A DNA stretch of 41,900 nt from AG25 sp035517615 (GTDB lineage: Bacteria > Gemmatimonadota > Gemmatimonadetes > Gemmatimonadales > GWC2-71-9), in contig DATIYM010000062.1 in the NCBI GenBank assembly GCA_035517615.1, positions 1 to 41,900 on the forward strand. Direction: 5' to 3'. Under the pieces are notes generated by a model. It had not been told where the DNA came from, made no database searches, and saw only the letters and a program-made list of their open reading frames with translations. Positions within the stretch are counted from its first letter, which is position 1. Every line of letters begins with the position of its first letter. The position numbers and the translations under genes are program-made. Shown here piece after piece: positions 31,610 through 41,221 of this stretch.

Positions 31610-34348
31610 ATGAACGCGGAACAGCTTCGCCTCGATGAGGCACGGGAGCAGAAAGCCCCCTGGAAGAAGTGGGGACCGTACTTGAGTGAGCGTCAGTGGG
31701 GCACGGTCCGCGAGGATTACAGCGAGTCGGGGGACGCGTGGAACTACTTCACCCACGACGATGCCCGCTCCCGGGCGTACCGCTGGGGGGAGGATGGGAT
31801 CGCCGGGATCTCGGACGACCACCAGCTGCTCTGCTTCGCGCTCGCGCTGTGGAACGGCAAGGACCCGATCCTGAAGGAGCGGCTGTTCGGCCTGACCAAC
31901 AGCGAAGGGAACCACGGCGAGGACGTGAAGGAGTGCTACTTCTACCTCGACTCGACGCCGACTCACTCCTACATGAAGTACCTCTACAAGTATCCCCAGG
32001 CCGCGTACCCCTACGACGACCTGGTCCGAACGAATCACGGGCGGAGCCGGAGCGAGCCGGAGTACGAGCTGCTCGATGCGGGCGCGTTCGAGAAGGACCG
32101 CTACTTCGACGTGATCGTCGAATATGCGAAGGCCGGCCCGGAAGACATTCTCATCCAGATCCACGCGCACAATCGCGGTGCCGAGCCCGCGGTCCTGCAC
32201 CTGCTGCCGACGCTCTGGTTCCGCAACACCTGGTCCTGGGGCCGGAAGGAAGCCGGCGCGAAACCTCAGCTGCGGCAGCTCGCGCCCGGCGTGATCGCAG
32301 CCTCGCATCCTGAGCTGGGGGACCGGTTCCTCTCCGTGGAAGGTGCGGCCGAGCTACTGTTCACCGAAAACGAGACCAACACCGAGCGTCTCGTGCACGT
32401 TCCCAACCGCACGCCGTACGTGAAGGATGCGCTGCACAACTATCTCATCCACGGGAACAACGCCGCCGTGAATCCCGAGCGCACCGGAACCAAGGCGGCG
32501 GCGCACTCCACCCTGACCGTCGCTCCCGGTCGGTCCGCAACGGTGCGGCTGCGGCTCAGCGACGCGGCCCCGACCTCGCGCGGGGTGTTCGGGACCCCCT
32601 TCGATGCCCAGCTGGCCGCCCGGCGCAAGGAGGCCGACGAGTTCTATGCCGGCGTCATCCCCGCCTCACTGAGCGCCGATTCCGCCAACGTGATGCGTCA
32701 GGCGCTCGCGGGGATGCTCTGGTCCAAGCAGTTCTTCCACTACGACGTGGGACGCTGGCTCGAAGAGCGCGGCGCCGGGCCGTTCAAGAAGGGGAAGCAC
32801 GCCCCACGCAACGAGCACTGGGATCACATGTACAACGCCGACGTCATCTCGATGCCGGACAAATGGGAATATCCCTGGTACGCGGCGTGGGACCTCGCCT
32901 TCCATTGCTTCCCGTTGAGCATGGTCGACGTCGACTTCGCCAAGGAGCAGCTGAACCTGATGCTGAGCTCGCAGTACCTGCACCCCAACGGCCAGCTGCC
33001 CGCGTACGAGTGGAACTTTGGCGACGTCAATCCGCCGGTGCACGCCTGGTCCACGATGTTCATCTATCGCCTCGAGAAGGCCCAGCGCGGGCAGGGTGAC
33101 CTCGACTGGCTCGAGCGCGCGTTCCAGAAACTGCTGCTCAACTTCACCTGGTGGGTGAATCGCAAGGACCGCTCCGGGAGCAACCTGTTCGAGGGCGGGT
33201 TCCTCGGACTGGACAACATCGGCGTGTTCGATCGCAGCGCCCCGCTGCCGACGGGCGGGTACCTGGACCAGGCCGACGGGACCGCGTGGATGGCGCTGTT
33301 CTGCCAGAACATGCTGGAAATCGCGTCGGAGCTGGCGCTCACTCGGCCGGCCTATGTGGAGCTCGTGGAGAAGTTTATCAGGCACGTGCTCTCGATCACG
33401 TCCTCCATGCTGCACGTCGGCCAGGGGGACGGGATGTGGGATGAAGAGGACGGGTTCTTCTATGATGTGCTCCGGCTCCCGGACGGAACGGCTCAGCGCC
33501 TGAAGGTACGGTCGATGGTCGGGCTGCTGCCGCTGTGCGCCGTCACCGTGTTCGAAGGCGAACTGAAGAAGAAAGTGCCCTGGGTGGTCGATCGGTTGCG
33601 CCAGTTCCTGCTGGCGCGCCCGGAGTTGATGGCGTTCGTCCACAATCCGGTGAAACCGGGCGTGGCCGGAAGACAGATGAGCGCGCCGCTGAACGACGTG
33701 AACCTCCGGCGCGTCCTGACGCGGATGCTCGACGAGAAGGAGTTCCTCAGCCCCTATGGCATCCGGTCGACCTCACGCTATCACGCCGACCATCCGTTCG
33801 TCTTCAATGCCGGCGGCCAGGACTATCGCGTCTGCTACGTCCCCGGCGAATCGGATAGCGGCATGTTCGGCGGGAACTCGAATTGGCGGGGACCGATCTG
33901 GATGCCGGTCAACGTGCTCATTATCCGGGCCCTGCTCCAGTACTACCTCTATTATGGGGACGACTTCACCATCGAATGCCCGACCGGTTCCGGACACCAG
34001 ATGACCCTGTACCAGGTGGCCGAAGAGCTCGGCCGGCGGCTCGGTAACATCTTCGTGCGCGACGCAAAGGGCCGGCGCGCGGTGTATGGTGACATCAAGA
34101 AGCTTCAGGACGACCCGCACTGGCGCGACCTGCTGCTCTTCTACGAGTACTTCCACGGCGACACTGGTTTCGGCCTCGGCGCCAGCCACCAGACCGGATG
34201 GACGGGCGCTATCGCAGGAGTCATGCGTCTGTTCGCGACGACCACGCCGGAGCAGGCGCTCGAGCTGGGCAAGGCGGCCGCCGTCACCGAAGTGACCAAA
34301 CCCGCCGCCCCCGTCAAGACCCGGCGCCCGGCGCGGGTCCGCACCTGA
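31610..34348 (+). CDS. GH63-type glucosidase (MGH1-like)
   Basis: 912 residues, SD GAGGAG 8 nt before the ATG. A N-terminal beta domain (about 20-340) is followed by an (alpha/alpha)6 barrel of the GH63/MOGS type: KQFFHYDVGRWL, EHWDHMYNADVISMPDKWEYPWYAAWDLAFH, QLPAYEWNFGDVNPPVHAW, GMWDEEDGFFYDVLRLPDG and NSNWRGPIWMPVNVL. Such proteins hydrolyse alpha-glucosides or mannosyl/glucosylglycerates; the substrate is not known here. No signal peptide, so it acts inside the cell. It ends with a basic, disordered tail (KTRRPARVRT) and abuts the GH13 gene with a 1-nt gap. Confidence 0.85.
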   Translation: MNAEQLRLDEAREQKAPWKKWGPYLSERQWGTVREDYSESGDAWNYFTHDDARSRAYRWGEDGIAGISDDHQLLCFALALWNGKDPILKERLFGLTNSEGNHGEDVKECYFYLDSTPTHSYMKYLYKYPQAAYPYDDLVRTNHGRSRSEPEYELLDAGAFEKDRYFDVIVEYAKAGPEDILIQIHAHNRGAEPAVLHLLPTLWFRNTWSWGRKEAGAKPQLRQLAPGVIAASHPELGDRFLSVEGAAELLFTENETNTERLVHVPNRTPYVKDALHNYLIHGNNAAVNPERTGTKAAAHSTLTVAPGRSATVRLRLSDAAPTSRGVFGTPFDAQLAARRKEADEFYAGVIPASLSADSANVMRQALAGMLWSKQFFHYDVGRWLEERGAGPFKKGKHAPRNEHWDHMYNADVISMPDKWEYPWYAAWDLAFHCFPLSMVDVDFAKEQLNLMLSSQYLHPNGQLPAYEWNFGDVNPPVHAWSTMFIYRLEKAQRGQGDLDWLERAFQKLLLNFTWWVNRKDRSGSNLFEGGFLGLDNIGVFDRSAPLPTGGYLDQADGTAWMALFCQNMLEIASELALTRPAYVELVEKFIRHVLSITSSMLHVGQGDGMWDEEDGFFYDVLRLPDGTAQRLKVRSMVGLLPLCAVTVFEGELKKKVPWVVDRLRQFLLARPELMAFVHNPVKPGVAGRQMSAPLNDVNLRRVLTRMLDEKEFLSPYGIRSTSRYHADHPFVFNAGGQDYRVCYVPGESDSGMFGGNSNWRGPIWMPVNVLIIRALLQYYLYYGDDFTIECPTGSGHQMTLYQVAEELGRRLGNIFVRDAKGRRAVYGDIKKLQDDPHWRDLLLFYEYFHGDTGFGLGASHQTGWTGAIAGVMRLFATTTPEQALELGKAAAVTEVTKPAAPVKTRRPARVRT

Positions 34349-34349
34349 C

Positions 34350-35882
34350 ATGCGCAGTCCACACTATCCCTCCCTCTACCAGATCAACACCCGGGTCTGG
34401 TTGGGGGAGGTGTCGCGCACCCTCCAACGGGCTGCCACGCTGGACGACATCTCCGACACCGCGCTTGACCGAGTCGCCGGAATGGGATTCGACTGGGTGT
34501 GGCTATTGAGCGTCTGGCAGACCGGCGCTGCCGGGCGGCGGCTGTCCCGCACCCTCCCGGAGTTTCGCAAGGAGTTCCAGGAGACGCTCCCGGATCTTAC
34601 CGACGACGACATCGGCGGCTCCGGGTTCGCGATCACCGGATACGTTGTGGATCGCGCGCTGGGGGGCGATCCGGCCCTCGCACGATTGCGCGACCGCCTG
34701 CGCACGCGCGGCCTCCGCTTGATGCTCGACTTCGTGCCGAATCACACGGCCGTGGATCACCCCTGGGTCAACGCGCATCCCGAATACTACGTGTCCGGCA
34801 CCGAGCTGGACCTGACGCGCGCCCCGAAGAATTACACCTGGGTCAAACGGTCCGAGGGCGACCTGCTGCTCGCCCACGGCCGGGATCCCTATTTCCCCGG
34901 GTGGACCGATACGTTGCAGCTCAACTATGGCAACCCTGCCACCCAACAGGCGATGACCGGCGAGCTGCAGAAGATCGCTGCACAGTGCGACGGGGTGCGA
35001 TGCGACATGGCCATGCTGCTGCTGCCCGAGGTATTCGAGCGGACCTGGGGAATCAAGGCGCAGGCGTTCTGGCCGGAAGCGACTCGACGCGTGCGCGAGC
35101 GCTTTCCGGACTTCTGCTTCATGGCCGAGGTCTATTGGGACCTCGAATGGACCATCCAGCAACAGGGATTCGATTACGCCTACGACAAGCGCCTCTACGA
35201 CCGGCTCGTCGAAGGGCGCGCCGGTCCCGTGCGGGACCACTTCCGGGCGGGGCTCGACTATCAGAACAAGCTGGCGCGCTTTCTCGAGAATCACGACGAG
35301 CCGCGTGCCGCCGCTACCTTCGCACCGGAGGTGCATCAGGCGGCGGCAGTCCTGACCTTCCTGTCACCAGGACTGCGGTTCTTCCACCAGGGGCAATTCG
35401 AGGGGCGGAAGAAACGGATCTCGCCCCATCTGGTTCGTGCGCCGGAGGAAGCGATCGATGAAGAGCTGAAACGGTTCTATCAGCGGCTGCTCACCCTGCT
35501 GCAACAGCCGCTGGTGCGTGAAGGCCGGTGGCAGCTGCTCGATGCCGAGCCCGCCTGGGACGGCAACGGGACGTCGGATTGCCTCGTGGCCTTCGCCTGG
35601 CACCACCGGGGCGGACAGCGCCTCGTGGTGGCCGTGAACTACGCGCCGAACCCGAGCCAGGGGTATCTGCGACTGCCATTTGCGGATCTCGGCGGGCGTA
35701 GCTGGCGTCTCCAAGACCAGCTTGGCGGTGCCTCCTACGAGCAGGCCGGCGATGACCTGAGTTCGCGCGGGCTGTACGTCGACCTCGGGCCCTGGCAATA
35801 CCACGTGTTCGCGGTCCAACCGCGCGGGGAAATCCCTGTGGCACCGCCGCGGACGGCGGACACAGAGGCGGCGCTGGTCTGA
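34350..35882 (+). CDS. GH13 alpha-amylase-family enzyme
   Basis: 510 residues. The four GH13 regions are present: I DFVPNH, II GVRCDMAM with nucleophile D219, III FMAEVYWD with acid/base E260, IV FLENHDE with D316. It is smaller and more diverged than standard amylases; the region around residue 60 and the short C-domain fit a specialised glucan or trehalose-type enzyme. No signal peptide. It is translationally coupled to the GH63 enzyme, suggesting two steps on one intracellular sugar or glucan (inference). Confidence 0.85.
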   Translation: MRSPHYPSLYQINTRVWLGEVSRTLQRAATLDDISDTALDRVAGMGFDWVWLLSVWQTGAAGRRLSRTLPEFRKEFQETLPDLTDDDIGGSGFAITGYVVDRALGGDPALARLRDRLRTRGLRLMLDFVPNHTAVDHPWVNAHPEYYVSGTELDLTRAPKNYTWVKRSEGDLLLAHGRDPYFPGWTDTLQLNYGNPATQQAMTGELQKIAAQCDGVRCDMAMLLLPEVFERTWGIKAQAFWPEATRRVRERFPDFCFMAEVYWDLEWTIQQQGFDYAYDKRLYDRLVEGRAGPVRDHFRAGLDYQNKLARFLENHDEPRAAATFAPEVHQAAAVLTFLSPGLRFFHQGQFEGRKKRISPHLVRAPEEAIDEELKRFYQRLLTLLQQPLVREGRWQLLDAEPAWDGNGTSDCLVAFAWHHRGGQRLVVAVNYAPNPSQGYLRLPFADLGGRSWRLQDQLGGASYEQAGDDLSSRGLYVDLGPWQYHVFAVQPRGEIPVAPPRTADTEAALV

Positions 35883-35888
35883 GGTCGT

Positions 35889-36707
35889 ATGACAAGCACT
35901 CAGCTGGGCATCCTCGAGGCGCAACCCTCGGTTCCGGCAAGATCCTATTTGCCCTGGCAAATCTTCTTGTCGGAGATGCTCGGGACGGGTCTCCTCCTTA
36001 TGGGCGGTCTGTCGCTCGTGATCCTGTTGTTCGGTGCGGGCAGCCCGATTGCGCCCCTTCTACCCAACATCGTCCTGCGGCGGGCGCTGAGTGGGTTCCT
36101 GTTCGGGTCCCTGGGGGCGGCGATCGCGCTTTCACCCGTGGGGGAGTACAGCGGGGCGCACATCAACCCGGCCGTCACGCTTGGATTTCTGCTGATGGGG
36201 AAGCTCAAGCCACGGGCGGCCGTCGGGTACATGGTGGCGCAGCTCGGAGGAGCCACGCTGGGAAGCGTTCCCTTGCTCCTGTGGGGCGCCATGGGCGCGA
36301 GCATCAGCTACGGCGCGACGCTCCCGGGCGCGGGATACTCGACGGGGGCCGTGCTCTTGGGAGAAGTCGCGACGACCTTCGCGCTCGTTGCCAGTCTGTG
36401 CGTGTTCCTCGGCACTCGCCGGTTGCGCCGGTTCACTCCGCTCATGATCCCGTTCCTGTACGCCATCATGGTACCGCTCGAGGCATCTGTTTCCGGTATC
36501 AGTACGAATCCGGCTCGCACTCTCGGCTCGGCCATCATTTCCCAGAATTACCAGGGTTGGTGGATCTACTGGGTCGGTCCGTTCGTCGGAACGGCACTCG
36601 CGGTCGTCGCCTGTAGCTTCCTCGCGAGCCGTATCGAGATCGCGAAGCTGTACTACTTCGATCGCGATCGTGGCGGCGTGTTCAAGGCCATGAGCCAGTC
36701 GACATGA
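35889..36707 (+). CDS. Aquaporin/glycerol-facilitator family channel (MIP)
   Basis: 272 residues, GAGGT SD, 6 nt after the GH13 stop. Six TMs with the two half-helix motifs GAHINPAVT (about residue 95) and ISTNPARTLG (about 205), i.e. both NPA boxes are intact. The second box has NPAR, as in most MIPs. It conducts water or small neutral solutes. Whether it is AqpZ- or GlpF-like cannot be told from the pore residues by eye. Confidence 0.93.
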   Translation: MTSTQLGILEAQPSVPARSYLPWQIFLSEMLGTGLLLMGGLSLVILLFGAGSPIAPLLPNIVLRRALSGFLFGSLGAAIALSPVGEYSGAHINPAVTLGFLLMGKLKPRAAVGYMVAQLGGATLGSVPLLLWGAMGASISYGATLPGAGYSTGAVLLGEVATTFALVASLCVFLGTRRLRRFTPLMIPFLYAIMVPLEASVSGISTNPARTLGSAIISQNYQGWWIYWVGPFVGTALAVVACSFLASRIEIAKLYYFDRDRGGVFKAMSQST

Positions 36708-36828
36708 AGCCTGCTCGTGATCAGGCCCCGTCTTGGCGCGCCGGGAGCCCGCGTCGGTCTTGACCATAGATCCCCACAAGGCGAGCATCATTCCGTTCAC
36801 GATTCATCCACCAACTGAGGCATTCGGC

Positions 36829-37896
36829 ATGGCCACCATTCAGGAATCCGAATTGGGAACGGCGGATGCGAAATCCGCTTCTGATACTCGTCACCTTGGG
36901 CCGTTGCGTCTCCTCATCGCGGGCGCGTGCTTCGTCGTGATCGTGGCCGGCTTGAAGCTCGCCGCCCCGTTGGTCGTGCTCGTACTGCTCGGCCTGCTGG
37001 TGGCGCAAAGCTTGAGTCCCCTCCCGGGAATGCTCATGAAACGAGGGTTCAAGCACGGCTCGAGCGTCCTGATCTCGATGCTCATCGTGCTCGCCGGCGG
37101 CCTGGTGCTGATCGGCCTGTTCAGCGTCTCGACGGCGCGCCTCGTGGACAAACTGCCCGTCTATCAGGAGCGTCTCTCGGCGGTGCGCGACCAGGCCATG
37201 ATCTCGCTCCAGAATCGCGGCGTGGATGTGTCGCAGATCCCCATGTTCCAGCCGCTCGACCCCGCGCGGATCGTCGTTGCCACCAAGGCGTTTCTGGGCG
37301 GCCTTGCGTCGGCCCTCGGCAGCTCGCTGCTCGTGCTGCTGATCGCGGCCGTGGTTCTTTACGAAATCATCGTGGCGCGAACGCTTCCCCCCTCCCCCTC
37401 GGGCACCCGATCGCTGGCGGCGCAGCTCGACCTGGTGACGAGCGATTCGCGACAATTCATCGCGATTACCGGTCTCGTGGGGGCGATGCAGGCTGGGGCC
37501 ATGCTCGTGGTGCTGCTCGCGGCGGGCGTGGATGCGCCGCTCACCTGGGCGGTGATGTTCTTCTTCTTCCAGTTCATCCCGGGAATCGGCATCCCCGTGG
37601 CGTTGCTTCCCCCGACGCTGCTCGCGCTACTCGAGCACGGCTGGGAGCGCGCGTTGGTCGTGGTCGTGGGCTGCTGGGTGATCAATCTGATCGGCGACAA
37701 CGTGATCAAGCCGCGGTATTACGTGAAGGGCCTGGACCTGTCGTTCACCCAGCTGGTGTTTGCGATCATCTTTTGGAGCTGGGTGCTTGGTCCGGCGGGA
37801 ACGATCCTGGCGGTGCCGATTGCGTTGACGATGCAGCGCGTGACCCCGCTCGTCATGGGGACGGCGCCCGCTGAGGCGGCTGCGCGAGCCGCCTAG
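36829..37896 (+). CDS. AI-2E/PerM-family permease
   Basis: 355 residues from the ATG at 36829 (GAGG upstream). The typical pattern is three N-terminal TMs (LRLLIAGACFVVIVAGLKL; LVVLVLLGLLVAQ; SSVLISMLIVLAGGLVLIG), a long soluble segment, and five C-terminal TMs. The family fingerprint PGIGIPVALLPPTLLALL and IGDNVIKPRYYVKGLDL is clear. Members include AI-2 exporters, Na+/H+ antiporters and uncharacterised permeases, so the substrate is open. The frame open from 36733 has no family content. Confidence 0.88.
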   Translation: MATIQESELGTADAKSASDTRHLGPLRLLIAGACFVVIVAGLKLAAPLVVLVLLGLLVAQSLSPLPGMLMKRGFKHGSSVLISMLIVLAGGLVLIGLFSVSTARLVDKLPVYQERLSAVRDQAMISLQNRGVDVSQIPMFQPLDPARIVVATKAFLGGLASALGSSLLVLLIAAVVLYEIIVARTLPPSPSGTRSLAAQLDLVTSDSRQFIAITGLVGAMQAGAMLVVLLAAGVDAPLTWAVMFFFFQFIPGIGIPVALLPPTLLALLEHGWERALVVVVGCWVINLIGDNVIKPRYYVKGLDLSFTQLVFAIIFWSWVLGPAGTILAVPIALTMQRVTPLVMGTAPAEAAARAA

Positions 37897-37909
37897 GCTT
37901 GCCCCGCCG

Positions 37910-38605
37910 TCACCCGCCCAGGGCGATGGTGACGGCGACGAGCACGACGCCGATGAGCGTCATCGTGACACCGAGTCGGAACGCCGGCCGGCCCGTATAG
38001 CGGCCGAGCGCGACGCCGCTCCAGAACAGGAGCACGAGGGCGACGCCGTTCGAGACGCGGAGCGCGAGGTGCGCTCCGTGGATGAACACGAACGGGGCCG
38101 CGACCGGGAGGGTCGACAGGAAGACGACGAGGAACACGGCGAGGGCACCCAAGAGGTCCCGACCCGTCACCGGAAACCTCTGCGCCGGCTCCGGCTGCGC
38201 CTTGAGCTGCTGCCGGACGAATTCGAAGTCCTGCGCCCGCAGCACTGACGCGACGAGCGGTGGCAGCGCACGCCCGATCAGCGAGCGGGCGCGCGCCGCA
38301 TCCTCGGTCGTCCGCACTTCGCGCAGGATGGCGGCGTTGCGGTGGCGCTCCGCGACCACGGTAATCAGAAAGAACACCGCGTCCACGAATCCCCACGCCA
38401 CGTTGCACCCCAACGCGCCGAACAGCATGGTTCGCACGTCCTCGTGCCCGGCGGTGGCCACACTCAGGGTCGTGGTGAAGGTCAGGGCCATGATCAGCCC
38501 GAACAGCAATTCCGACACCCGTTCCACGGGATCGAGCACCCGGCGCTCGTGAGGCTCGTCGAGGGGCTTGGCGTTGACGACGTGAGACGTCGCGGCACGG
38601 TTCAT
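37910..38605 (-). CDS. VIT1/CCC1-like membrane protein
   Basis: 231 residues. Five TMs are arranged as in the VIT/CCC1 family: FGLIMALTFTTTLS (TM1), MLFGALGCNVAWGFVDAVFFLITV (TM2), a basic linker, LGALAVFLVVFLSTLPVAAPF (TM3), then two more. Vacuolar-iron-transporter relatives export Fe2+ or Mn2+. The acidic metal-binding cluster of true VITs is not evident here, so a metal role is only suggested. The ATG at 38605 overlaps the CaCA stop (TGATG). Confidence 0.65.
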   Translation of the reverse strand: MNRAATSHVVNAKPLDEPHERRVLDPVERVSELLFGLIMALTFTTTLSVATAGHEDVRTMLFGALGCNVAWGFVDAVFFLITVVAERHRNAAILREVRTTEDAARARSLIGRALPPLVASVLRAQDFEFVRQQLKAQPEPAQRFPVTGRDLLGALAVFLVVFLSTLPVAAPFVFIHGAHLALRVSNGVALVLLFWSGVALGRYTGRPAFRLGVTMTLIGVVLVAVTIALGG

Positions 38606-39690
38606 CAGCGGGACACCTCCGGCACGAAGTAGAACATCAGCGCGATCGCGGCATAAACGACGATCAGCTGGACGCCTTTGTACCAGTTGCCGCGTCCGTC
38701 GCCCGAGATGACCGTGCCGATGAGCACGGTGAGCAGCAGCGCGCCCAGCTCGGCACGGTGAAAGGCGAGGCTCAACGGCCGCGGTGCGATCACCCAGCTC
38801 AGGAGCACGAGGGCCGGGGCGACGAAAAGCGCGATCTGGATCGAGCTCCCCAAGGCGATGCCCATCGTCAGATCCATCTTTCCTTTCCATCCGGCTGCGA
38901 CGGCCGAGAGACTTTCCGCGACACCGCCCACGATGGCCACGAGCACGAGGCCGATAAATGCCTGCGACATTCCGAGCGCCGCGCCGGTTCCCTCGGCGGC
39001 GCCGACGAGGATCTCGCTCATCCAGGCGGCAAGCACCGATGCGCCGACGAGGCTGCCGACGGCTCGCGGCACACTCCACACCGGTCCCTCGGCGTGTTCG
39101 GGCTTCGAGGTCTCCGCGCTCTTGAACAGCTGCGGATGCGTGCGGAGCATGAACACGAGATAGAGGCCATACGTCACGAGGAGCAGCACCGCGAGCGCCG
39201 TGTTCAGACTCTCGACTTGAGCCGTGTACTCGGCCGCCGAGAAGTATCCTTCGAACGCGCCGGGCACGATGAGCGTGATCACGGCCAGGAGCATCATGGA
39301 ACTGTAGATGCGCGCCGCGCTGGCGTTGTAGGGTTCGTCCTTGTGGCGCAACCCACCGAGCAGGAGCGCGACTCCCAGCGCCAGGAGCAGATTGCCGAGA
39401 ATCGCGCCGATGATCGAGGCGCGGACGAGATCAACGAGGCCGGCCCGCAGCGCGACGATCGCGATGATCAGCTCGGGCGCGTTGCCGAACGTGGCATTGA
39501 GGAGCCCGCCCACGGCATCGCCGGTGTGGTGGGCGATCTGCTCGGTGGCATGGACGATCAGGCTCGCGGCGGGGACGATGGCGAGCGCCGCGGAAAAGAA
39601 TATGAGCGGCGGCGCGGCCTTGGCGTGCTCGAGAGCGAGCGCGACCGGGATAAACGCGAGTAACCAGTTGATCGAGGGCTTCAACGTCAC
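38605..39690 (-). CDS. CaCA-family Ca2+/cation:proton exchanger
   Basis: 361 residues from a GTG at 39690 (a TTG at 39684 is an alternative). The two inverted CaCA repeats are seen: LLNATFGNAPELIIAI (about 70) and VGGVAESLSAVAAGW with the second acidic helix (about 250). About 11 TMs are predicted by eye, with a linker rich in charged residues at about 185-200. It would exchange Ca2+ (or another divalent cation) for H+ and so act in pH or cation control. It is divergent to the AdiC-like gene with 94 nt between; frames beyond 39690 upstream carry no membrane segments. Confidence 0.87.
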   Translation of the reverse strand: MTLKPSINWLLAFIPVALALEHAKAAPPLIFFSAALAIVPAASLIVHATEQIAHHTGDAVGGLLNATFGNAPELIIAIVALRAGLVDLVRASIIGAILGNLLLALGVALLLGGLRHKDEPYNASAARIYSSMMLLAVITLIVPGAFEGYFSAAEYTAQVESLNTALAVLLLVTYGLYLVFMLRTHPQLFKSAETSKPEHAEGPVWSVPRAVGSLVGASVLAAWMSEILVGAAEGTGAALGMSQAFIGLVLVAIVGGVAESLSAVAAGWKGKMDLTMGIALGSSIQIALFVAPALVLLSWVIAPRPLSLAFHRAELGALLLTVLIGTVISGDGRGNWYKGVQLIVVYAAIALMFYFVPEVSR

Positions 39691-39784
39691 GAGGTAGTCT
39701 GTCGTGCACCCCGAGGGGGGAGCATTGGACGTTGGGGAAACTGACGTCTCGACGCCGTCGCGGATTAGGATGGGGAGACCTGCG

Positions 39785-41131
39785 ATGAGCGATCCGGCGC
39801 GCAAGATGTCTCTCGTTCAGGCCACGATGCTCGTGGCCGGCAACATGATCGGCACCGGCCTGTTCCTGCTTCCCTCCACGATGGCCGGAGTCGGCGGCAT
39901 CGCCATTTTCGGATGGCTGGTGGCCGCGCTTGGCGCGGCGGCGCTGGGGCTCGCGTTCGCGAAACTCGGCCAGCTCGACCCCAAACCGGGAGGCCCGTAC
40001 GCCTACGCCCGGGATTTTCTGGGGCCCTACGTCGGCTTCCAGACCAACTACGTGTACTGGTTCGGCAACTGGATCGGCAACATCGCGATCGCGGTCGCGG
40101 CGGTCGGCTACCTGGCCGAGTTCATTCCGCAGATCGCGGCGCCACCCGCTAGTGTGTTCGCCACGGCGGCCGTGATCTGGATCTTCACGTTCGCGAACGT
40201 CCTCGGCGCGCGGGTCGTCGGCCTGCTCGAGACATGGACCATGAGCCTCGCGCTGATCCCGATTCTCGGCATCGCGTTCCTGGGCTGGTTCTGGTTCGAC
40301 CGCTCGACGTTTCTCGCGTCCTGGAACGTGAGCGGTGGCTCGAGCGGCGCTGCCGTCATGCGCGCGGCGTCGATCGCGCTGTGGGCATTCATGGGCGTCG
40401 AGAGCGCAGCGGTCTCGGCCGGGGTGATCGAGAACCCCAAGCGCAACATTCCCCTCGCCACCTTGATCGGCCTCGCACTCTCGGCGGTCGTCTACATCCT
40501 GAGCTCCACGGTCATCATGGGAATCATTCCCAATGCCGAGCTGCAGCGCTCTCACGCGCCGTTCGCCGAGGCGGCACGGCTCGCGGTGGGGAACGCGGGA
40601 ATGGCCATCATCGCGGTGTGCGCGATTCTCAAGTCCGTGGGATCGCTGGGCGGCTGGATGCTGCTCGTGGGGCAGAGCGCCAAGGCCGCCGCCGACGACG
40701 GCATGTTTCCGCGGGTGTTTGGCCGCCTGAATCGCCACGGGGTTCCGGGCACGGGGCTCATCATTGTGGGCGTGCTGATGACGGCCATGCTGTTCGCGAC
40801 CATGTCGCCGACCATCGCCAACCAATTCAACCGGCTCATCGACCTGGCCGTGATTCTCGCGGTCGTTCCCTACGTCTATGCGGCGGTGGCGATGGTGAAG
40901 GTGGTGTTCGATCACGAGGGCGGGAAGGGCGTCCGCAAGTACATGTGGATCACGTTCGCCGCCGTCCTGTACTGCATCGGGGCGGTGGTGGGCGGCGCGC
41001 CCAAGACGGTGGTCGCCGCGTTCGTGGCGCTGCTCGCGAGCGTGCCGCTCTATCCGTTCTTCTTCCGATCGATGGAGCGGGCAGCCCAGCGCAAGCGGGA
41101 ACACGCGCCGGCCGTCCCCGGGCGATCCTGA
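39785..41131 (+). CDS. adiC: AdiC-like arginine:agmatine antiporter (APC family)
   Basis: 448 residues (E. coli AdiC 445) from the ATG at 39785, with GGGGAG 8 nt upstream. 12 TMs. AdiC fingerprints are in order: LVAGNMIGTGLFLLP (substrate-binding GSG-like loop in TM1), GGIAIFGWLVAALGA, FGNWIGNIAIAVAAVGYLAEF, LWAFMGVESAAVSAGVIENPKRN (AdiC Trp202 position kept), GSLGGWMLLVGQSAKAAADDGMFP (Trp293 position kept). It would export the amine product and import the amino acid, paired with the AdiA-like enzyme located 14 kb to the left. CadB is the nearest alternative; motif agreement favours AdiC. Confidence 0.85.
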   Translation: MSDPARKMSLVQATMLVAGNMIGTGLFLLPSTMAGVGGIAIFGWLVAALGAAALGLAFAKLGQLDPKPGGPYAYARDFLGPYVGFQTNYVYWFGNWIGNIAIAVAAVGYLAEFIPQIAAPPASVFATAAVIWIFTFANVLGARVVGLLETWTMSLALIPILGIAFLGWFWFDRSTFLASWNVSGGSSGAAVMRAASIALWAFMGVESAAVSAGVIENPKRNIPLATLIGLALSAVVYILSSTVIMGIIPNAELQRSHAPFAEAARLAVGNAGMAIIAVCAILKSVGSLGGWMLLVGQSAKAAADDGMFPRVFGRLNRHGVPGTGLIIVGVLMTAMLFATMSPTIANQFNRLIDLAVILAVVPYVYAAVAMVKVVFDHEGGKGVRKYMWITFAAVLYCIGAVVGGAPKTVVAAFVALLASVPLYPFFFRSMERAAQRKREHAPAVPGRS

Positions 41132-41221
41132 CATGCTTACGTGGACGTGATCGAACCAGAACCCACCGTCGTACGCGGGCGCGTTGGGCGGCCTACATCT
41201 CGCTTCGGAAGGCCCGAAAAT

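Noticed and set aside
37910..39079. 389-codon version of the VIT-like gene
   Set aside because: The extension to 39079 lies in the CaCA gene; the TGATG at 38605 gives the natural start.
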